From the NCBI GenBank assembly GCA_030734395.1, contig JAUZTG010000029.1, forward strand, positions 1,674,001 through 1,738,000: DNA of 64,000 nt, written 5' to 3'. The DNA comes from Sarocladium kiliense (lineage: Eukaryota; Ascomycota; Sordariomycetes; Hypocreales; Sarocladiaceae). How positions within the stretch are numbered: the stretch's first letter is position 1; every line of letters begins with the position of its first letter. The notes below the pieces were generated by a model. The model ran no database searches, was not told the origin of the DNA, and worked only from the letters and a program-made list of their open reading frames with translations. Positions 32,830 to 43,866 of this stretch are shown here, in pieces. Position numbers and translations under genes: made by a program.

Positions 32830-33915
32830 TCAAGACTTCGCACCGCTCTTGAAGACCATATCGACCATATCATCTGCCAAGGTCCTAGGCACACTTGGCA
32901 ATGCGTCTGCCGCAATTACGCACTGCATCGCCTCGACCAGCGAATCCTCCAGGCTCTTAAACCCATTGCGCCCCATCTTACGAAGCAATTCCGCTGCTCT
33001 CGCATTGTCCACCTCGCCAATATCGACCGGCGCATCCGCGCAGTCAGTCACCATGTTCTTTCGATCCGGGAATCGACGACAGAGAATTGCGATAATCTCC
33101 TTCCAGGAAAAAGGCCCCGCCATTGCAGGGATGCGCTCACTAACCACGTCTTCGAGGGTCAATGCAGCGAGGTGCAGCAGCGCCATGTCCTCCGTGTTGA
33201 CGAACCATTGATTTAGGATGAATGCCGGTCCAAGAGGATATCCTTGATCAAGTGTACTGATCAACGAAGAGCCACTTGGGAAGCCGAGGTGTTCCACTGC
33301 AACGGTCCGCCCAAAGTTGACATTGGGGAGAACGCTGTTGAAGACGAAGTGTGGCTTGTGCTCTCTCATGAACTCAAAGGCAGCCTGTTCGGCCTTGCAT
33401 TTTGCAGCTTCGTAGATCATCATGCCACGATGTTGAGGGTCTTGCGTCTCGGCCGGTAGCTTGAGCTCCTCGAATACTTCGTCGTTCCAAGTATCGAGCT
33501 CAATCTTGTACGGGACTCCCGGCTTTGCACCCATCGCAGCAGCCCTGGCCGAAGTGAGGACAACCCGTTTCACTCTGGGTTCGCTGCTGGCGGCACTCAG
33601 GATATTGGTGATTCCTTGCACAGCTTCATTGATGATATTCTCGTTCAAGGTAAACGAGACATCGGCTGCCATATGAACCGCCCCGTCCACGCCTTTCATG
33701 GCCCCGTCAAAGGCTCCGGGGCTGCTAAAGTCAGATACTTCAACAAGTGAGAAGTTAGGACCGAAGATAGTCAAGAGCTGCTCGTGTTTGGCAACTGAGC
33801 GGACAGTTCCACGGACTCTGTAACCATGCTCAAGGAAGACCTTGATGGTGACACTGGCCAGATGGCCGTTTGCACCTGTGATGAGGATGAGGCCGTTGCT
33901 TGGTATCACAGCCAT
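32830..33915 (-). CDS. Extended SDR, NAD(P)H-dependent aldehyde/ketone reductase (Gre2/DFR-like)
   Basis: Intronless, 361 residues. The N-terminal Rossmann motif LITGANGHLASV (12-23) is the extended-SDR form G-x-x-G-x-x-A/G. It is followed by a basic residue pair (VRGTVRSVAKHE) typical of NADPH preference. The active-site tyrosine and lysine are in YEAAK (about 169-173), with a serine upstream in VVLTSARAAAMG. The C-terminal third is the substrate-binding domain. Family members reduce diverse carbonyls, including methylglyoxal, dihydroflavonol-type and secondary-metabolite intermediates. The enzyme has no targeting signal and is probably cytosolic. Location 360 nt upstream of the Zn2Cys6 gene on the same strand suggests, but does not prove, a shared pathway with the PaxB-like gene. 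Confidence 0.9.
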   Translation of the reverse strand: MAVIPSNGLILITGANGHLASVTIKVFLEHGYRVRGTVRSVAKHEQLLTIFGPNFSLVEVSDFSSPGAFDGAMKGVDGAVHMAADVSFTLNENIINEAVQGITNILSAASSEPRVKRVVLTSARAAAMGAKPGVPYKIELDTWNDEVFEELKLPAETQDPQHRGMMIYEAAKCKAEQAAFEFMREHKPHFVFNSVLPNVNFGRTVAVEHLGFPSGSSLISTLDQGYPLGPAFILNQWFVNTEDMALLHLAALTLEDVVSERIPAMAGPFSWKEIIAILCRRFPDRKNMVTDCADAPVDIGEVDNARAAELLRKMGRNGFKSLEDSLVEAMQCVIAADALPSVPRTLADDMVDMVFKSGAKS

Positions 33916-35572
33916 CTTGATCAGTTCCCGTCAAGAGTAATAGCACTTGTGACACGCTCAAGCAAAGTCTGTCAAATTGGGGACAGGAGACATGCCGGAG
34001 CAGTGTGAGGAAAGCTCTCGGCGAAGCACGAAGAGCTCGATATATACATGTTCGTTCGAATGGATGACAGCTCGCGAAACTCCGAAGAGAGTTCGGCGTA
34101 TTTGAGTAAGCCCTATCGGTCCCGTTATACCCGTAATGGACGATTAGCCACCATGGTCGGCTCGGAATCCGCTTTTCGAGGGTTTGACAGCTTCACTAGG
34201 CCATTACTAGTCAATCTTGAGTCGGATGATTCGGAGATCCAGGGATATCGATCCTTAAGTGGCATCTGAAATTAGTTCTATTGGCCCGACTGGTTGGAGT
34301 AATCGAATCCTCAGGAGGCCCCTTGTCCATTTACCGCCCTTCCATGCACCTCGCATGTCCAGGGTGGATGCTAGGGTCGGGGATTGTGTACGCTTAACCA
34401 GCACAAGCTCCGAAACGTATGTTTGAATGAATGCCGAATCTGAAGGCAGATAGATGATCGCCATCTCTCAGTCTGCACTTCCTCAAAGCCGGGCCAAAGT
34501 GCTGCTCGTATGATCATAGACCTGCCGATCGTAGCTTGCATGCAACCAACTACTGGAGTCATCAACAGCGCGCCGCTTGGTGACACACACGGTCGCATTT
34601 GTGAAGACTGTTACCAAGACACTGGGTCAAATCATGAATATGCAGTCCAGGTGCCTCGGCGGTGCAGAATGCAAACAACTGTTCTGGCAATACAAACTCC
34701 TTTCCATGGTCGCCGCCGACCCAAGCGAGTCTGCAGAGCACGTGACCTGTAGGTCACCACACAAATATCTTCATCAAAACCTCACGATCTGATAAGGCGG
34801 TAGGTAATGAGCGCCAACAGCAGCCAAGAAAACGTTCTGATTGCTACCTCGTAAATCACCATCCCGTCATCACTGCATCCTCCCACACCAAAAGCGCCCA
34901 AGCACATGTAGACAGATGACCCATATCTGTTCCGTCATCTGTGACTAGGCGCAAAGGCGGACCCTTAGGCAAGCTTTCATCCCTCCCCCGGCCTTCGTCA
35001 TTGGGTAGCCCGGCTCAGCTCTGCCCTCCCCGAGTCTGCCCCAGAGCAAGCTAACTTTAGCGACCAGGGTCACAGCAGCCCAGAAGGCGGCACAAGCTTG
35101 TGGAAGCTCGTCTTAGCGAATGGGGCCGTTGCGAAAAAAGCTGCAGCTTTGGTTTCTCTCCCCGACCGGTCAAGCAGCCCTTGACTCGTGTCTGACCTCC
35201 ACCGGCAAACTCTCAACTCCTCCTCTCATCTGGTCGATCATCTTCGGCACCCTCCAGCAGCCGAGCATTTTTCTGTCCCGACAAACACGCATCGCCTCCG
35301 ACGCTTCATCGGGCGCTCGCTTGTCCTGCCTGTCACCCGCTGAAGGCTACGCTGCGAGACCAGAGACAAGCTTGCGCGACCCCCGATCGACACAACACAC
35401 CGCTTTTATTCCCGAGCGTTGACCAGCTTAGCAGCACCAAACGCTGCGCGCGCTTTAGTCGAGCTACGTTGTCCAAAGAGCTAAGACACGCAAAGACACC
35501 CCAAACACCTCCGCTGCGTGGCTGCACCCTCCCGGCCGCACTTGGAGCGGATCTGTCTGCTGAAATTCCGCC
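33916..35572. other. Divergent intergenic region before rxt3
   Basis: Carries the promoters of the extended-SDR gene and rxt3. The 500 bases before the rxt3 start are rich in C/T and CACC/AGCA short motifs, as in long fungal leaders. No coding exon is supported. Confidence 0.5.
34041..34046 (-). promoter_or_regulatory. Possible TATA element of extended-SDR gene
   Basis: Minus-strand TATATA, 126 nt upstream of the start codon. Suitable position; no other support. Confidence 0.4.
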
Positions 35573-38338
35573 ATGGATCCAAGACATCCGAATCAACAGC
35601 AGCAGCATCAACAGCAGCAACCTCCTCATCGTCCGCCGTCGCACCATTCTCCGCCTCTTCATGGACCTTCAGCCCGCGACAACCCATCTTCTTTCGATTC
35701 TTTTGGCACCGGCCGACGACCCTCCGATCGCTTCTCACGACAGCCAGATCACCCCGTCCACTCGCGCGCGCAGAGCGCATCCTCGTTGCCTTCTGCACAC
35801 GAGCTGTCTCGCGCCATGCCGCCTCCCAACTCACCACCGCAAGGCCAGGGCCACGGCCAGCATTTCGGGCCTCCGCCGCCTCGCGCGCCACCGCTCGCTG
35901 TCGGTCCGCCGAGTGCGTTTCCTACGGGCCGTGAGCTGCCAGCTTTGAGCTCTCTCACGCGCTCGGGCAGCACCGGCAGTTCCATGTCCATATCCTCGAT
36001 GCTCGGAGGCCCGCCGCCAGCTCGCGAACCTCTGGGCTTCCCACCACACTCTGGCCCTGCACCTGCGCCGGGCTTTGCTCCGTCACCACGCATGCCTTCG
36101 GCCTCCTCCGACTATCCTCCTTTCCGACGACCTCAAACCCCCGATCACCAGCGACCCTACGAACCGCGTTACTCCCCACAACAGCCTCACTATGGCACAC
36201 CGGAAGCCCAGCGCTACGGCACGCCGCAGTACCACTCTCGCCATCCTTCTGCTTCAACTGAGCCGCCAAGGGATCGCATGTCTTCCGGGCCGCCGCCTCC
36301 TCCTCAACGACCTAGTAGTCAGCCGAAGGCGTACATGCCCCCGAGGCACGAAGAAGCGTACGGCCGACCGCAAGAATATGCAGATCGACGTCAGCCTTAT
36401 CCTTACGACGATCGGTACCGTGAGCGAGATGCCAGGGAGGTAGAAATAGAGCAGCAAAGAGATCGGGAGAGAAGAGAACGTGCCTACTCTGGCGGCGAGG
36501 CAAACCGGCCTATGCCACCACCTTACGGCCGTGAACGCGATCCCAGAGATGGGCCCTGGGGCCGTCAGGGATCAGATCCAAGCTATCGTGCGCCTATGGG
36601 CAGTCAGCGGCCGCCAGAGTACCCAACATCAACGGCTCCTTACACATCACAACCATACCCAGCTCATGCGCCGCAGCCCTACGAGTCCCCCGATCGAGCC
36701 CGCGCGATGCACCAGCAACAACAGCAGCACCCCCCACAGCACCCTCAACAGCCACATCATCCTCCACAGCAACAGCAAGCGCAACCTCCACCACGCCGGG
36801 AGGAGCCACCGCCGCCGTCGATTGCATATGGGCAAGGGCCGTCACCTTACGACAGGCATCGAATGGAAGACCCCGCAGCCCATCAGCGAAACTTGCTGGC
36901 GGTTCATGACATCAACCGCAACAAGGGTCGCATCTCGCCTCTGCCGCAGGCAGTTCAAGGAGCTCAGCCTCAGCAGCAAGGCCCGGCCGGTGAGCCCAGT
37001 ATTAAGAGCGAGTTCGGCAGGATGTTCGCAGGTATCGGAAGCGGCGTGAGTGGTCTCGGCATGCCTAGCCCGACTGCCGCCTCTGCGCAATTCGCCAATG
37101 CTGCAATGGGCAAGCGTGACGAGGATCTGGAAGTAGGACCGGACCCCAACAAGGTGAAGAGTCGGCGGAGGAAGCTCAAGGATGAGCAAGATGATGATGG
37201 GAGGAGCACGCCGTCAAAGGTCAAACGGACCAAGCAGCCTCTGTATGTGAAATTTCCAGCCCCTTTGGAGGATACAACTAACGCGTACAGCCCATCTGAG
37301 CCTATGGCCAGAACAAAGCTCGACTCACCGCCCGTCCAAGATCGACCAGTCCCACAACCCAAGCCCAAGCCGGTGCCACTTCCACCGAAGCCGAAGACCA
37401 TCATCACATCTACCGCTGTAATGGAGGCTGCCTCGAAGCACCCTCGCCATCACCTTGGCGATTTCATCTACGAAGCGGGCTTGAGAGCTAGCAGGCTTGT
37501 TCCAAATAGACCCAACCACCGTGGCTTTTCATCAAACCCGAAACCACTCCCATGGGATGTCATTCAGGGCAAGATCAACTGCACGCTCACCGTCAAGGTC
37601 CCACAAATCCACCTCTCCCCCATGTCCCGCGAGGAGATTACAGCAAGAAGCTATCTATGGGGCACGGACGTGTATACCGACGACTCGGATGTGGTAGCCG
37701 CCTGTATCCATAGTGGCTGGATCAGAGGCGAGTGGACCGAGAATGTTGATGCGGAGATGTTAGATGCCGATGCCAGCGAAGGCAAGCGCCGCAGAAAGAC
37801 ATTCGCGGTCGAGCCCATCATCCACGAGGGCCTCATCACGTCCACGCCTAGTCCGATGCCTATCCCGGAAGACCGCGACCTCCACGTCAACGTCGTCATC
37901 CTCCCGCGCCTACTGAAATACGGCTCAACGACCCGACACGGCATCACCAGCCGCGAATTCGGAGGCGAGTTCGGCGCCCGCCACTCCGTACATGATGGCC
38001 TAAGCTACACAATCCAGTCCCTTCGCTGGGTCGAGAATGGTGCTCAGCCACAGGCTCGACTCCGAGGCAAAGCCCGACGCGAGCGCATGCGCAAAGCCAT
38101 GATGGAAGTACAGGGCACGCTAGCTAACAGCCTGAGCGGCGTCGACCGGATCCCAGAGAAGGACAAAGGAGAGATCACAGCCAGTTGGTGGAGGAAAGAA
38201 GCAGAGAAGAAGGGTAGCGAGGGTGATAAGGAGAACCATGCCGCAGACAAGGAAAGCTCGAAAGCGCCCGAGGTCAAGGATGTGGAAATGGAGGGCGCAG
38301 CAGCGGTGGCGACCGAGAGTGCGAAGAAGGCGGAGTGA
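35573..38338 (+). CDS. rxt3: Rxt3-type subunit of the Sin3/Rpd3L histone deacetylase complex
   Basis: Single long exon of 921 residues. The first 600 residues are disordered: Gln runs near the start (CAG/CAA tracts), then Pro/Ser/Arg/Tyr-rich sequence with another Gln-rich patch around 375-410. A basic nuclear targeting segment (KVKSRRRKLKDEQ) sits near 525. The conserved Rxt3 domain covers about 620-840, starting LGDFIYEAGLRASRLVPN and including SYLWGTDVYTDDSDVVAAC, HSGWIRGEW and VNVVILPRLLKY. The tail is Lys/Glu-rich. Rxt3 is a subunit of the large Rpd3 deacetylase complex and contributes to promoter repression in the nucleus. The start ATG sits in a good context (CCGCCATGG). It converges on the SDHAF4 gene 266 nt downstream. 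Confidence 0.92.
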   Translation: MDPRHPNQQQQHQQQQPPHRPPSHHSPPLHGPSARDNPSSFDSFGTGRRPSDRFSRQPDHPVHSRAQSASSLPSAHELSRAMPPPNSPPQGQGHGQHFGPPPPRAPPLAVGPPSAFPTGRELPALSSLTRSGSTGSSMSISSMLGGPPPAREPLGFPPHSGPAPAPGFAPSPRMPSASSDYPPFRRPQTPDHQRPYEPRYSPQQPHYGTPEAQRYGTPQYHSRHPSASTEPPRDRMSSGPPPPPQRPSSQPKAYMPPRHEEAYGRPQEYADRRQPYPYDDRYRERDAREVEIEQQRDRERRERAYSGGEANRPMPPPYGRERDPRDGPWGRQGSDPSYRAPMGSQRPPEYPTSTAPYTSQPYPAHAPQPYESPDRARAMHQQQQQHPPQHPQQPHHPPQQQQAQPPPRREEPPPPSIAYGQGPSPYDRHRMEDPAAHQRNLLAVHDINRNKGRISPLPQAVQGAQPQQQGPAGEPSIKSEFGRMFAGIGSGVSGLGMPSPTAASAQFANAAMGKRDEDLEVGPDPNKVKSRRRKLKDEQDDDGRSTPSKVKRTKQPLYVKFPAPLEDTTNAYSPSEPMARTKLDSPPVQDRPVPQPKPKPVPLPPKPKTIITSTAVMEAASKHPRHHLGDFIYEAGLRASRLVPNRPNHRGFSSNPKPLPWDVIQGKINCTLTVKVPQIHLSPMSREEITARSYLWGTDVYTDDSDVVAACIHSGWIRGEWTENVDAEMLDADASEGKRRRKTFAVEPIIHEGLITSTPSPMPIPEDRDLHVNVVILPRLLKYGSTTRHGITSREFGGEFGARHSVHDGLSYTIQSLRWVENGAQPQARLRGKARRERMRKAMMEVQGTLANSLSGVDRIPEKDKGEITASWWRKEAEKKGSEGDKENHAADKESSKAPEVKDVEMEGAAAVATESAKKAE

Positions 38339-38604
38339 ATGTCTGCACATATAGGGCAGAAAGAGTGATAATGTTGTTGGACACTGTAGGACTGTGGGTG
38401 GAAAAACAAGCCGCTGGGTTTGACAAGTGCGCAAGCGGATCGTTGTTGCGTGTATTATAGTATACCCATTTGGTCTGGTCAATGTTACAATATGATACAG
38501 GTTGTTGTCCTCGTGGCCGTGTCTAACATCCTTCTGCTGGTTCTATACACAGCACATGCCCGTCCCTTCTTTCAAGTAATTGTCCGCGTATCGTGTCGAG
38601 GGTA

Positions 38605-38997
38605 TTAAAAGTCCGTCACCCTCCCATTATAGCTCCAATCACCCTTCCACCTCAGAGGATCATTCTTCGGCCCACCAACCTCCCCCGTCTTCGGATTCAC
38701 ATCGCCCTCAAACTCCGGCTTCGCACCACGGAACAAGCCCTGGTTGACACTGTCATCATCCTTGCTCTTCGTCGCGGAGCTGCTACTGCTCTCAACAGTT
38801 GATGATGGTGATGGCTCTGCTTGTGGTTGGAAAGCGGAGGAGACGGAGGCATCGCGTTGGAGGCGCTCGAACTCGGCTTGTTCGTCGGCGGGTAGCTTTG
38901 GAGGCGCCGGGGTTGGACGGAAGGTTGAGGCTGGGCGGGAGAAGAGGAGGCGGGTGGTGGGGAGGGGGGTGAGTCTGCGGAGAGATCGGAGAGACAT
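38605..38997 (-). CDS. sdh8: Succinate dehydrogenase assembly factor 4 (SDHAF4/Sdh8)
   Basis: Single exon, 130 residues. The first 24 residues are rich in Arg, Leu and Ser (MSLRSLRRLTPLPTTRLLFS), a typical mitochondrial presequence. This supports the ATG at 38997 rather than the in-frame ATG 36 codons upstream. A variable Ser/Pro-rich linker follows. The C-terminal 30 residues hold the hallmark of the DUF1674/SDHAF4 family: NPKTGEVGGPKNDPLRW, then GDWSYNGRVTDF at the very end. Family knowledge: this matrix protein binds the free flavinylated Sdh1 subunit and promotes its assembly with Sdh2 while limiting oxidant formation. Confidence 0.92.
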   Translation of the reverse strand: MSLRSLRRLTPLPTTRLLFSRPASTFRPTPAPPKLPADEQAEFERLQRDASVSSAFQPQAEPSPSSTVESSSSSATKSKDDDSVNQGLFRGAKPEFEGDVNPKTGEVGGPKNDPLRWKGDWSYNGRVTDF

Positions 38998-40489
38998 TTT
39001 GGACGTGTGTGAGGTGGTGGTTGATGTTGAGAGGGGAGGGAAATGGAAGAATTGTGGTGATGCTGTAGGTCGTGAAGTCATGTATCCGGCGCTGGTGGCG
39101 GACATCGACGGGACTCGGCCGGGAATAGCCGGGAAGGATTCCAGGGTAGTGAGTGAAGTGGAACACCGCCGGGACTGCCGTCTCCAGCTTCATGGTTCAG
39201 CTCACCAATAGACATACCATCTGGGCCTCATCTTTTCGTACAAATGCCAGTTCTGTCATGGTGAGGTCAAAACAGTCATGTGTCGTCATGGACGGCTCTC
39301 CCCATGCAGCTATTCTCCGTTGCTCCCCACCGACTACATCCTCCTCCTCAGCTAGCTGTTGTGTAAGGGCAGTTTTGACTCGTTCATCAACACAGTAATT
39401 AATTACCAGCCTGCTTAGATCGCAAGCTTCTTTTCAAAGTTGTACGCAACCAAGATTCAAGCGACAAGTGATCACCGATTCAATTACCTTTCGCAGGCCA
39501 CTCAGTACGCGCCAAGCAGGAACATTTCAATAGCTGGCCCTGAAGCCGCACCTATAAGCGATCTTTGTACCAACATCGCGAGTCATAGTACATAACCTTC
39601 TTTTAGGCACAATTTAGAATGACCCGCAAAATCACGCTTAATCTCAGGTTGCCCTGCCCTTTAAGCTCTTTTCGATGCCAGAAAGGTAGTACTCGGCGCA
39701 AGGTACCTGGCGGTGCCGCCTCGGGAAGCTCATGCAGTCGCATTGCAGTGCCGATCGTTTCTCCATGTGCCGTTTCAAAACTGCTTTAGCCTGAACGTCA
39801 TGCCACCTGGGCTACTATAATCTATCGGCTACGCATTTGGCTATCTGTTGATGCTAAGGATTGGCGACGAAAGGGTTAAGAGTGGGTTATGCGGGAGGAG
39901 CTGATGGGCGTGTGTTTTAGCTGTATTGGGAGGCTCGGAGGGAGATTGCGGGAGAGATGTGATGCGATCGACAGCGAGTGGTTTTGTTTCATGCGATGCA
40001 CTTGTCATCGGTGTCCCTCGCAGTTGAGCATGGCCGATTGATCGGTTCTCTATCTGCCAGAGTTCAATGTGATGAGATCTTGATGGCAACGACTTGATGG
40101 CTACGGAGAGCAAGATCGTAGCACAGATGACTTCCAGTGGTTGCGAGTTCACACAGGAGATGAACGAAGCTGACGAGGATTACTTGCATGTGCAACACCC
40201 AAAGGCGCCATGAGGCTCGGCATGCAGTAGTACACGAGGTATGGGGGCATCTTCCGGAACAGCCACCCCCGGACCAGACGAAAGAGGAAAGCTAGCTGAT
40301 CGACAATCCGGCTGTTCTATTCAAGCATATTCATGATCCTCGTTTAAATCTCAGGGGTGGACCTCCCTCCGAGCCGCTATCATCATTGAGGGAGAGTATA
40401 TATACTAAGCTCTCCATGTTCCTCTTCGAAGCTTGACTCCTCGTGCACGACATCCAGATCTTTATCCATTCGCTAAGACAGCAAGCAAC
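38998..40489. other. Divergent promoter region of SDHAF4 and GH10 genes
   Basis: 1.5 kb with no supported gene. Elements relevant to the xylanase are a TATA box at 40397-40404, a CreA-type site (CCCCGG on this strand, 40267-40272) and a TTAGCC (GGCTAA on the minus strand, XlnR/Xyr1-type) near 39786. Such short matches are also expected by chance. Confidence 0.45.
40397..40404 (+). promoter_or_regulatory. TATA box of GH10 xylanase gene
   Basis: TATATATA, 86 nt upstream of the ATG at 40490. Strong match at an appropriate distance for an inducible fungal gene. Confidence 0.6.
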
Positions 40490-41941
40490 ATGGTTCCCAA
40501 GGCCCTTCTCGCCCTGGCGCCGACCATCGTGTCGGCCCAGCTTCACAGCCTCGCCGTTGACGCAGGTCTCTTATACTGGGGAACCGCTGTCGGCAACCAA
40601 GCCACCAATGACCAGGCGTTCATGGCTATTGCGAACGACCTCGAGGAGCACGGCCAGCTCGTCCCTGAGAACGGCCAGAAGTGGGAGTCCACACAGCCGA
40701 GTCAAGGACAGTTCACTTACCAGGAGGGCGATGTCGTTGCGAACCTTGCTACAGGCAACGGGCAGATCTTGAGGTGTCACACTTTGGTGTGGTACAGCCA
40801 GCTTCCCGGATGGGGTCAGTATATACCTGGCATGATCACGTAGCCTCAGGGAGACTTTGCTAACTGTACTGAATACAAGTCTCCAACGGCGGCTTTTCTG
40901 TGCAAGAGCTGGAGTCTGTCATTGAGACTCACATCGAGAACGTCATGGGCCACTACATTGGCCAATGCTACGCCTGGGATGTTGTCAATGAAGCAGCTGC
41001 TGATGATGGTGGCTGGCGCCCGAGTGTCTTCTACAACACCATGGGCACCGACTACTTTGCTTTCGCCTTCAACGCTGCCAGGGCGGCTGACCCTGACACC
41101 AAGCTGTAAGCTTCACCTTCCATCAGCATAGGTGTTTCGACATGAGCTCGTCACTGACCTATTTAGGTACTACAACGACTACAACCTTGAGTACAACGCG
41201 GCCAAGACAGACCGTGCCGTTGAGATCGTCGAGATCATCCAAGCCGCCGGTGCTCCCATCGACGGTGTTGGCTTCCAAGGCCACCTCATCGTTGGTTCCA
41301 CCCCCAGCCGTGAAGAACTGGCCGCCACTCTCTCACGCTTCACCGCCCTCGGCGTCGAAGTAGCTTACACCGAAGTCGACATCCGCCACTCCTCCATCCC
41401 AGCCAACGACCAAGGGCGCGCCCAGCAAGGTGACGACTACGCCGCTGTCGTCGGTTCCTGCCTCGACGTTGAGGGTTGCATTGGCTTCACAGTCTGGGGA
41501 TTCAGCGACAAGTACAGCTGGGTTGAGGGAACTTTCCCCGGCGAGGGTGAGGCATGTCTTTATGACTCGGACCTTCAGCGCAAGCCTGCTTGGACTAGTG
41601 TTTCTAGCCTCCTTGCTGCTTCATCTGGAAGCGGTGGCTCTCAGCCTACTGAGCAGCCAGAGCCTACTGCCACTGAGGAGCCCGGTGAGACGACGTCCAT
41701 GGTCCAGCCGCCGGTGGAGACTGGCGAGGAGACGCCTACGCCTTCCTCAACTTTTGTTACAGTGACTACTACTTCGGATGCGCCTCCAGAGGAGACTACC
41801 GATGGTGGTGATGGTGGCGGCGGCGGCCCTGCAGCTGGACAGTGGGAGCAGTGCGGTGGTGAGGGCTTCCCTGGACCATTTGCGTGTGTTGAGCCTTTCA
41901 CTTGCACAGTCATCAATGACTGGTACTCGCAGTGCCTCTAA
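40490..41941 (+). CDS. Secreted GH10 endo-beta-1,4-xylanase with C-terminal CBM1
   Basis: Three exons: 40490-40814, 40880-41105, 41167-41941, giving 441 residues. Introns are GTCAGT...AAG and GTAAGC...TAG, and phases agree. Residues 1-16 are a signal peptide. The GH10 barrel covers about 20-320. The acid/base glutamate is E146 in YAWDVVNEAAAD, and the nucleophile is E253 in VAYTEVDIRH. Substrate-site tryptophans sit in KWEST, VWYSQLPGW and the late FTVWGFSDKYSW. A Ser/Thr/Pro/Gly linker (about 325-405) leads to a family 1 cellulose-binding module that begins QWEQCGGEGFPGP and ends NDWYSQCL. The enzyme cleaves internal xylan bonds outside the cell. Expression is expected to be induced by xylose-type signals and repressed by glucose. 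It sits 2 kb from a CE1 esterase that could remove xylan side groups. Confidence 0.95.
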
Positions 41942-42075
41942 GTAAAGAAACACACGGTGATAAAGGGTGATCTTCAAATGGATGAAGTTGAAGGTAAAAG
42001 ACTGAACACATGTTCCTGTAACTACTTGCGCGTCGATATGTACATACAAAAGGCCACAAAGCCATGCAAATGATG

Positions 42076-43083
42076 TTATTTCGCTTCCTCTTTAGGAGCG
42101 GTCAAGCTTCCCTCCATCACTTCAGCACCACTTCCCGTGATGTCCATAGTCAGTGCATCCCCATCCTTCGTCAGTGTCACCTCAATCAGACAATCCCTCC
42201 CCGTCTTCAAACCCTGTCTCACCTGAATCTTCACAGGTTTTCCATTCTCGGGCTTCAATTCCTCGCTCAAATAAGCCGACAGCGGTCCAGCTGCGCTCCC
42301 CGTCGCAGGATCCTCGGCCGACATCCCAGTGCTGAAGAATCTCGCCTGCCATGATGTGGTCGAGTCGTACGGCGTAGGCGTAAAGAAGTATATACCCCTC
42401 GCTTCCTTGTCCACGAGGGAGAGTTGGTGGGCAAGGGAGTCGCGCTCCACTGAGACACGGTTTAGGGCTTCGACGGAGGCGACTGGGACGAGGAGATGGT
42501 GGGTTGTAGAGATTGACAGGACTCTGGGTTTGAGAGTGGAAGACTTCTCGAGTGGATTGATGCGGCCGTGGAGAGCAGGAAGTTCGAGATCCTTGGCTTC
42601 GAGGCCGACGCTGGTGGCGAGACCGGCCACATCAGGGTGGTAGTTGTGGAAGCCGGGAGGGTCTTGTCGAACAGTGACAGAGAAGCTATCCCTGCCTTCG
42701 GCGTCTACACTCTTGACAATATTGACCGGCGACACAGCCGTTCCAAGCTCCTGGTAGAACCTGTACGTATCCTCCGAGACCTTCTCAGCCTTCTCATAGT
42801 CCAGCTTCCCCGTCTGAGCAAGATACCACCACACGCCCAAGATGTTGTGACCACTGCCAAAGACCTCGTGGCCATCTGGGTAGAATGAGCGAAGACGGAT
42901 GAAGGCTTTAGGCTTGGTGGGAGATTCGAAGAAGGTGGTTTCGGAGAGGTTGAATTGGCGAGAAATGAGTTGCATCTGGCGGGTGGTGAGGTTGGAGGTT
43001 GTATTGTCAACGATGGCGAGAGGGTTGCCGCGGTAGGCGGTGGTGGAGAAGACGTCCACAATGGAGAACGGGATGCGCGACAT
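42076..43083 (-). CDS. PhzF-family isomerase/epimerase-like protein
   Basis: Single exon, 335 residues. Both halves of the diaminopimelate-epimerase-like fold are seen. The N-terminal motif PFSIVDVFSTTAYRGNPLAIV is followed by the catalytic glutamate E48 in NLSETTFF. The FGSGHNILGVWW segment matches the usual cofactor-free active-site loop (typically CGHAT). The C-terminal half carries SAEDPATGSAAGPLSAYL, the second family signature. Bacterial PhzF isomerises a phenazine precursor; fungal homologues are common and mostly uncharacterised, so no pathway is assigned. There is no targeting signal. Its 3' end is 135 nt from the end of the xylanase gene on the other strand. Confidence 0.9.
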   Translation of the reverse strand: MSRIPFSIVDVFSTTAYRGNPLAIVDNTTSNLTTRQMQLISRQFNLSETTFFESPTKPKAFIRLRSFYPDGHEVFGSGHNILGVWWYLAQTGKLDYEKAEKVSEDTYRFYQELGTAVSPVNIVKSVDAEGRDSFSVTVRQDPPGFHNYHPDVAGLATSVGLEAKDLELPALHGRINPLEKSSTLKPRVLSISTTHHLLVPVASVEALNRVSVERDSLAHQLSLVDKEARGIYFFTPTPYDSTTSWQARFFSTGMSAEDPATGSAAGPLSAYLSEELKPENGKPVKIQVRQGLKTGRDCLIEVTLTKDGDALTMDITGSGAEVMEGSLTAPKEEAK

Positions 43084-43866
43084 GGTGAGTATGATCTTGT
43101 CTTGTGACAGAAGAGAGCGATGAGTAAGGTGAGATGAGACGAATGGTCAAGAGCAACGCTTCTGCGGAAGACTCTGGTGTGTTGTGGATGTGGCTTGTAA
43201 GTGAAGCAAGTCAAAGGCTGGTGTGCTGGGCTGTAAATCTGAGCAAACAATACTCAATGGAACTCCCAATGTATTTATACTTCCTCAACCTGACTCCATC
43301 GTCGAACGACATTCTCTAACGTTGTGCATCACCATCAGAGCTGTATTACGAAACCACCATGTCGCGATGTAACCAAAACCGCGAATTAGTCAACCTCAAT
43401 GCCTGACAAAGCCAAGTCTCGATTGGAGTGGAAACCTATGACCCCAGAGTCAAGCCACGCCAAGTTTGGGCTGACTTCCCATGCCTCCGCTTTATTGCGT
43501 GCTGCGTCCAGTGTTGTGTGCTGGGGAAGAGAGTTTGGTGGCTGTAAGACGGGGGAATGTGGTGCCCGAATGATGGTTGTAAGACCAACGACAACCAAGA
43601 TTTGGCATCGAAAGCATGGGCAGTATGATTATAGAATGACAGGGCTTTGTCATAAAACATGTCCGAAGTGGTCAAAAGCGATTCTGGAATATCTCTTTCC
43701 AAACTGCGAGATACGTGGATGTGGTATGCACACTGGAGTTTCTGTCGCGGGACGCCCAGCGCTGCAGCCTCACTGTTGCGTCCGCCATGGGCGATGATGC
43801 AAGCGAGAAACGATGGCGACATCGCTTTCGGATTCGAACAATGTGTAGCTGCTGTGTTTGATCTCC
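43084..43866. other. Gap upstream of PhzF gene
   Basis: Carries the PhzF promoter and the 3' UTR of the CE1 esterase gene, both on the minus strand. No gene is seen. Confidence 0.5.
43272..43279 (-). promoter_or_regulatory. Probable TATA element of PhzF-family gene
   Basis: Minus-strand TATAAATA, 189 nt upstream of the start codon; a near-perfect TATA sequence although slightly distant, so a leader of about 150 nt would be implied. Confidence 0.45.

Noticed and set aside
28565..33915. Interpretation as a complete indole-diterpene cluster
   Set aside because: The prenyltransferases, FAD epoxidase and P450s expected in such a cluster are absent, so only a PaxB-like family label is justified.
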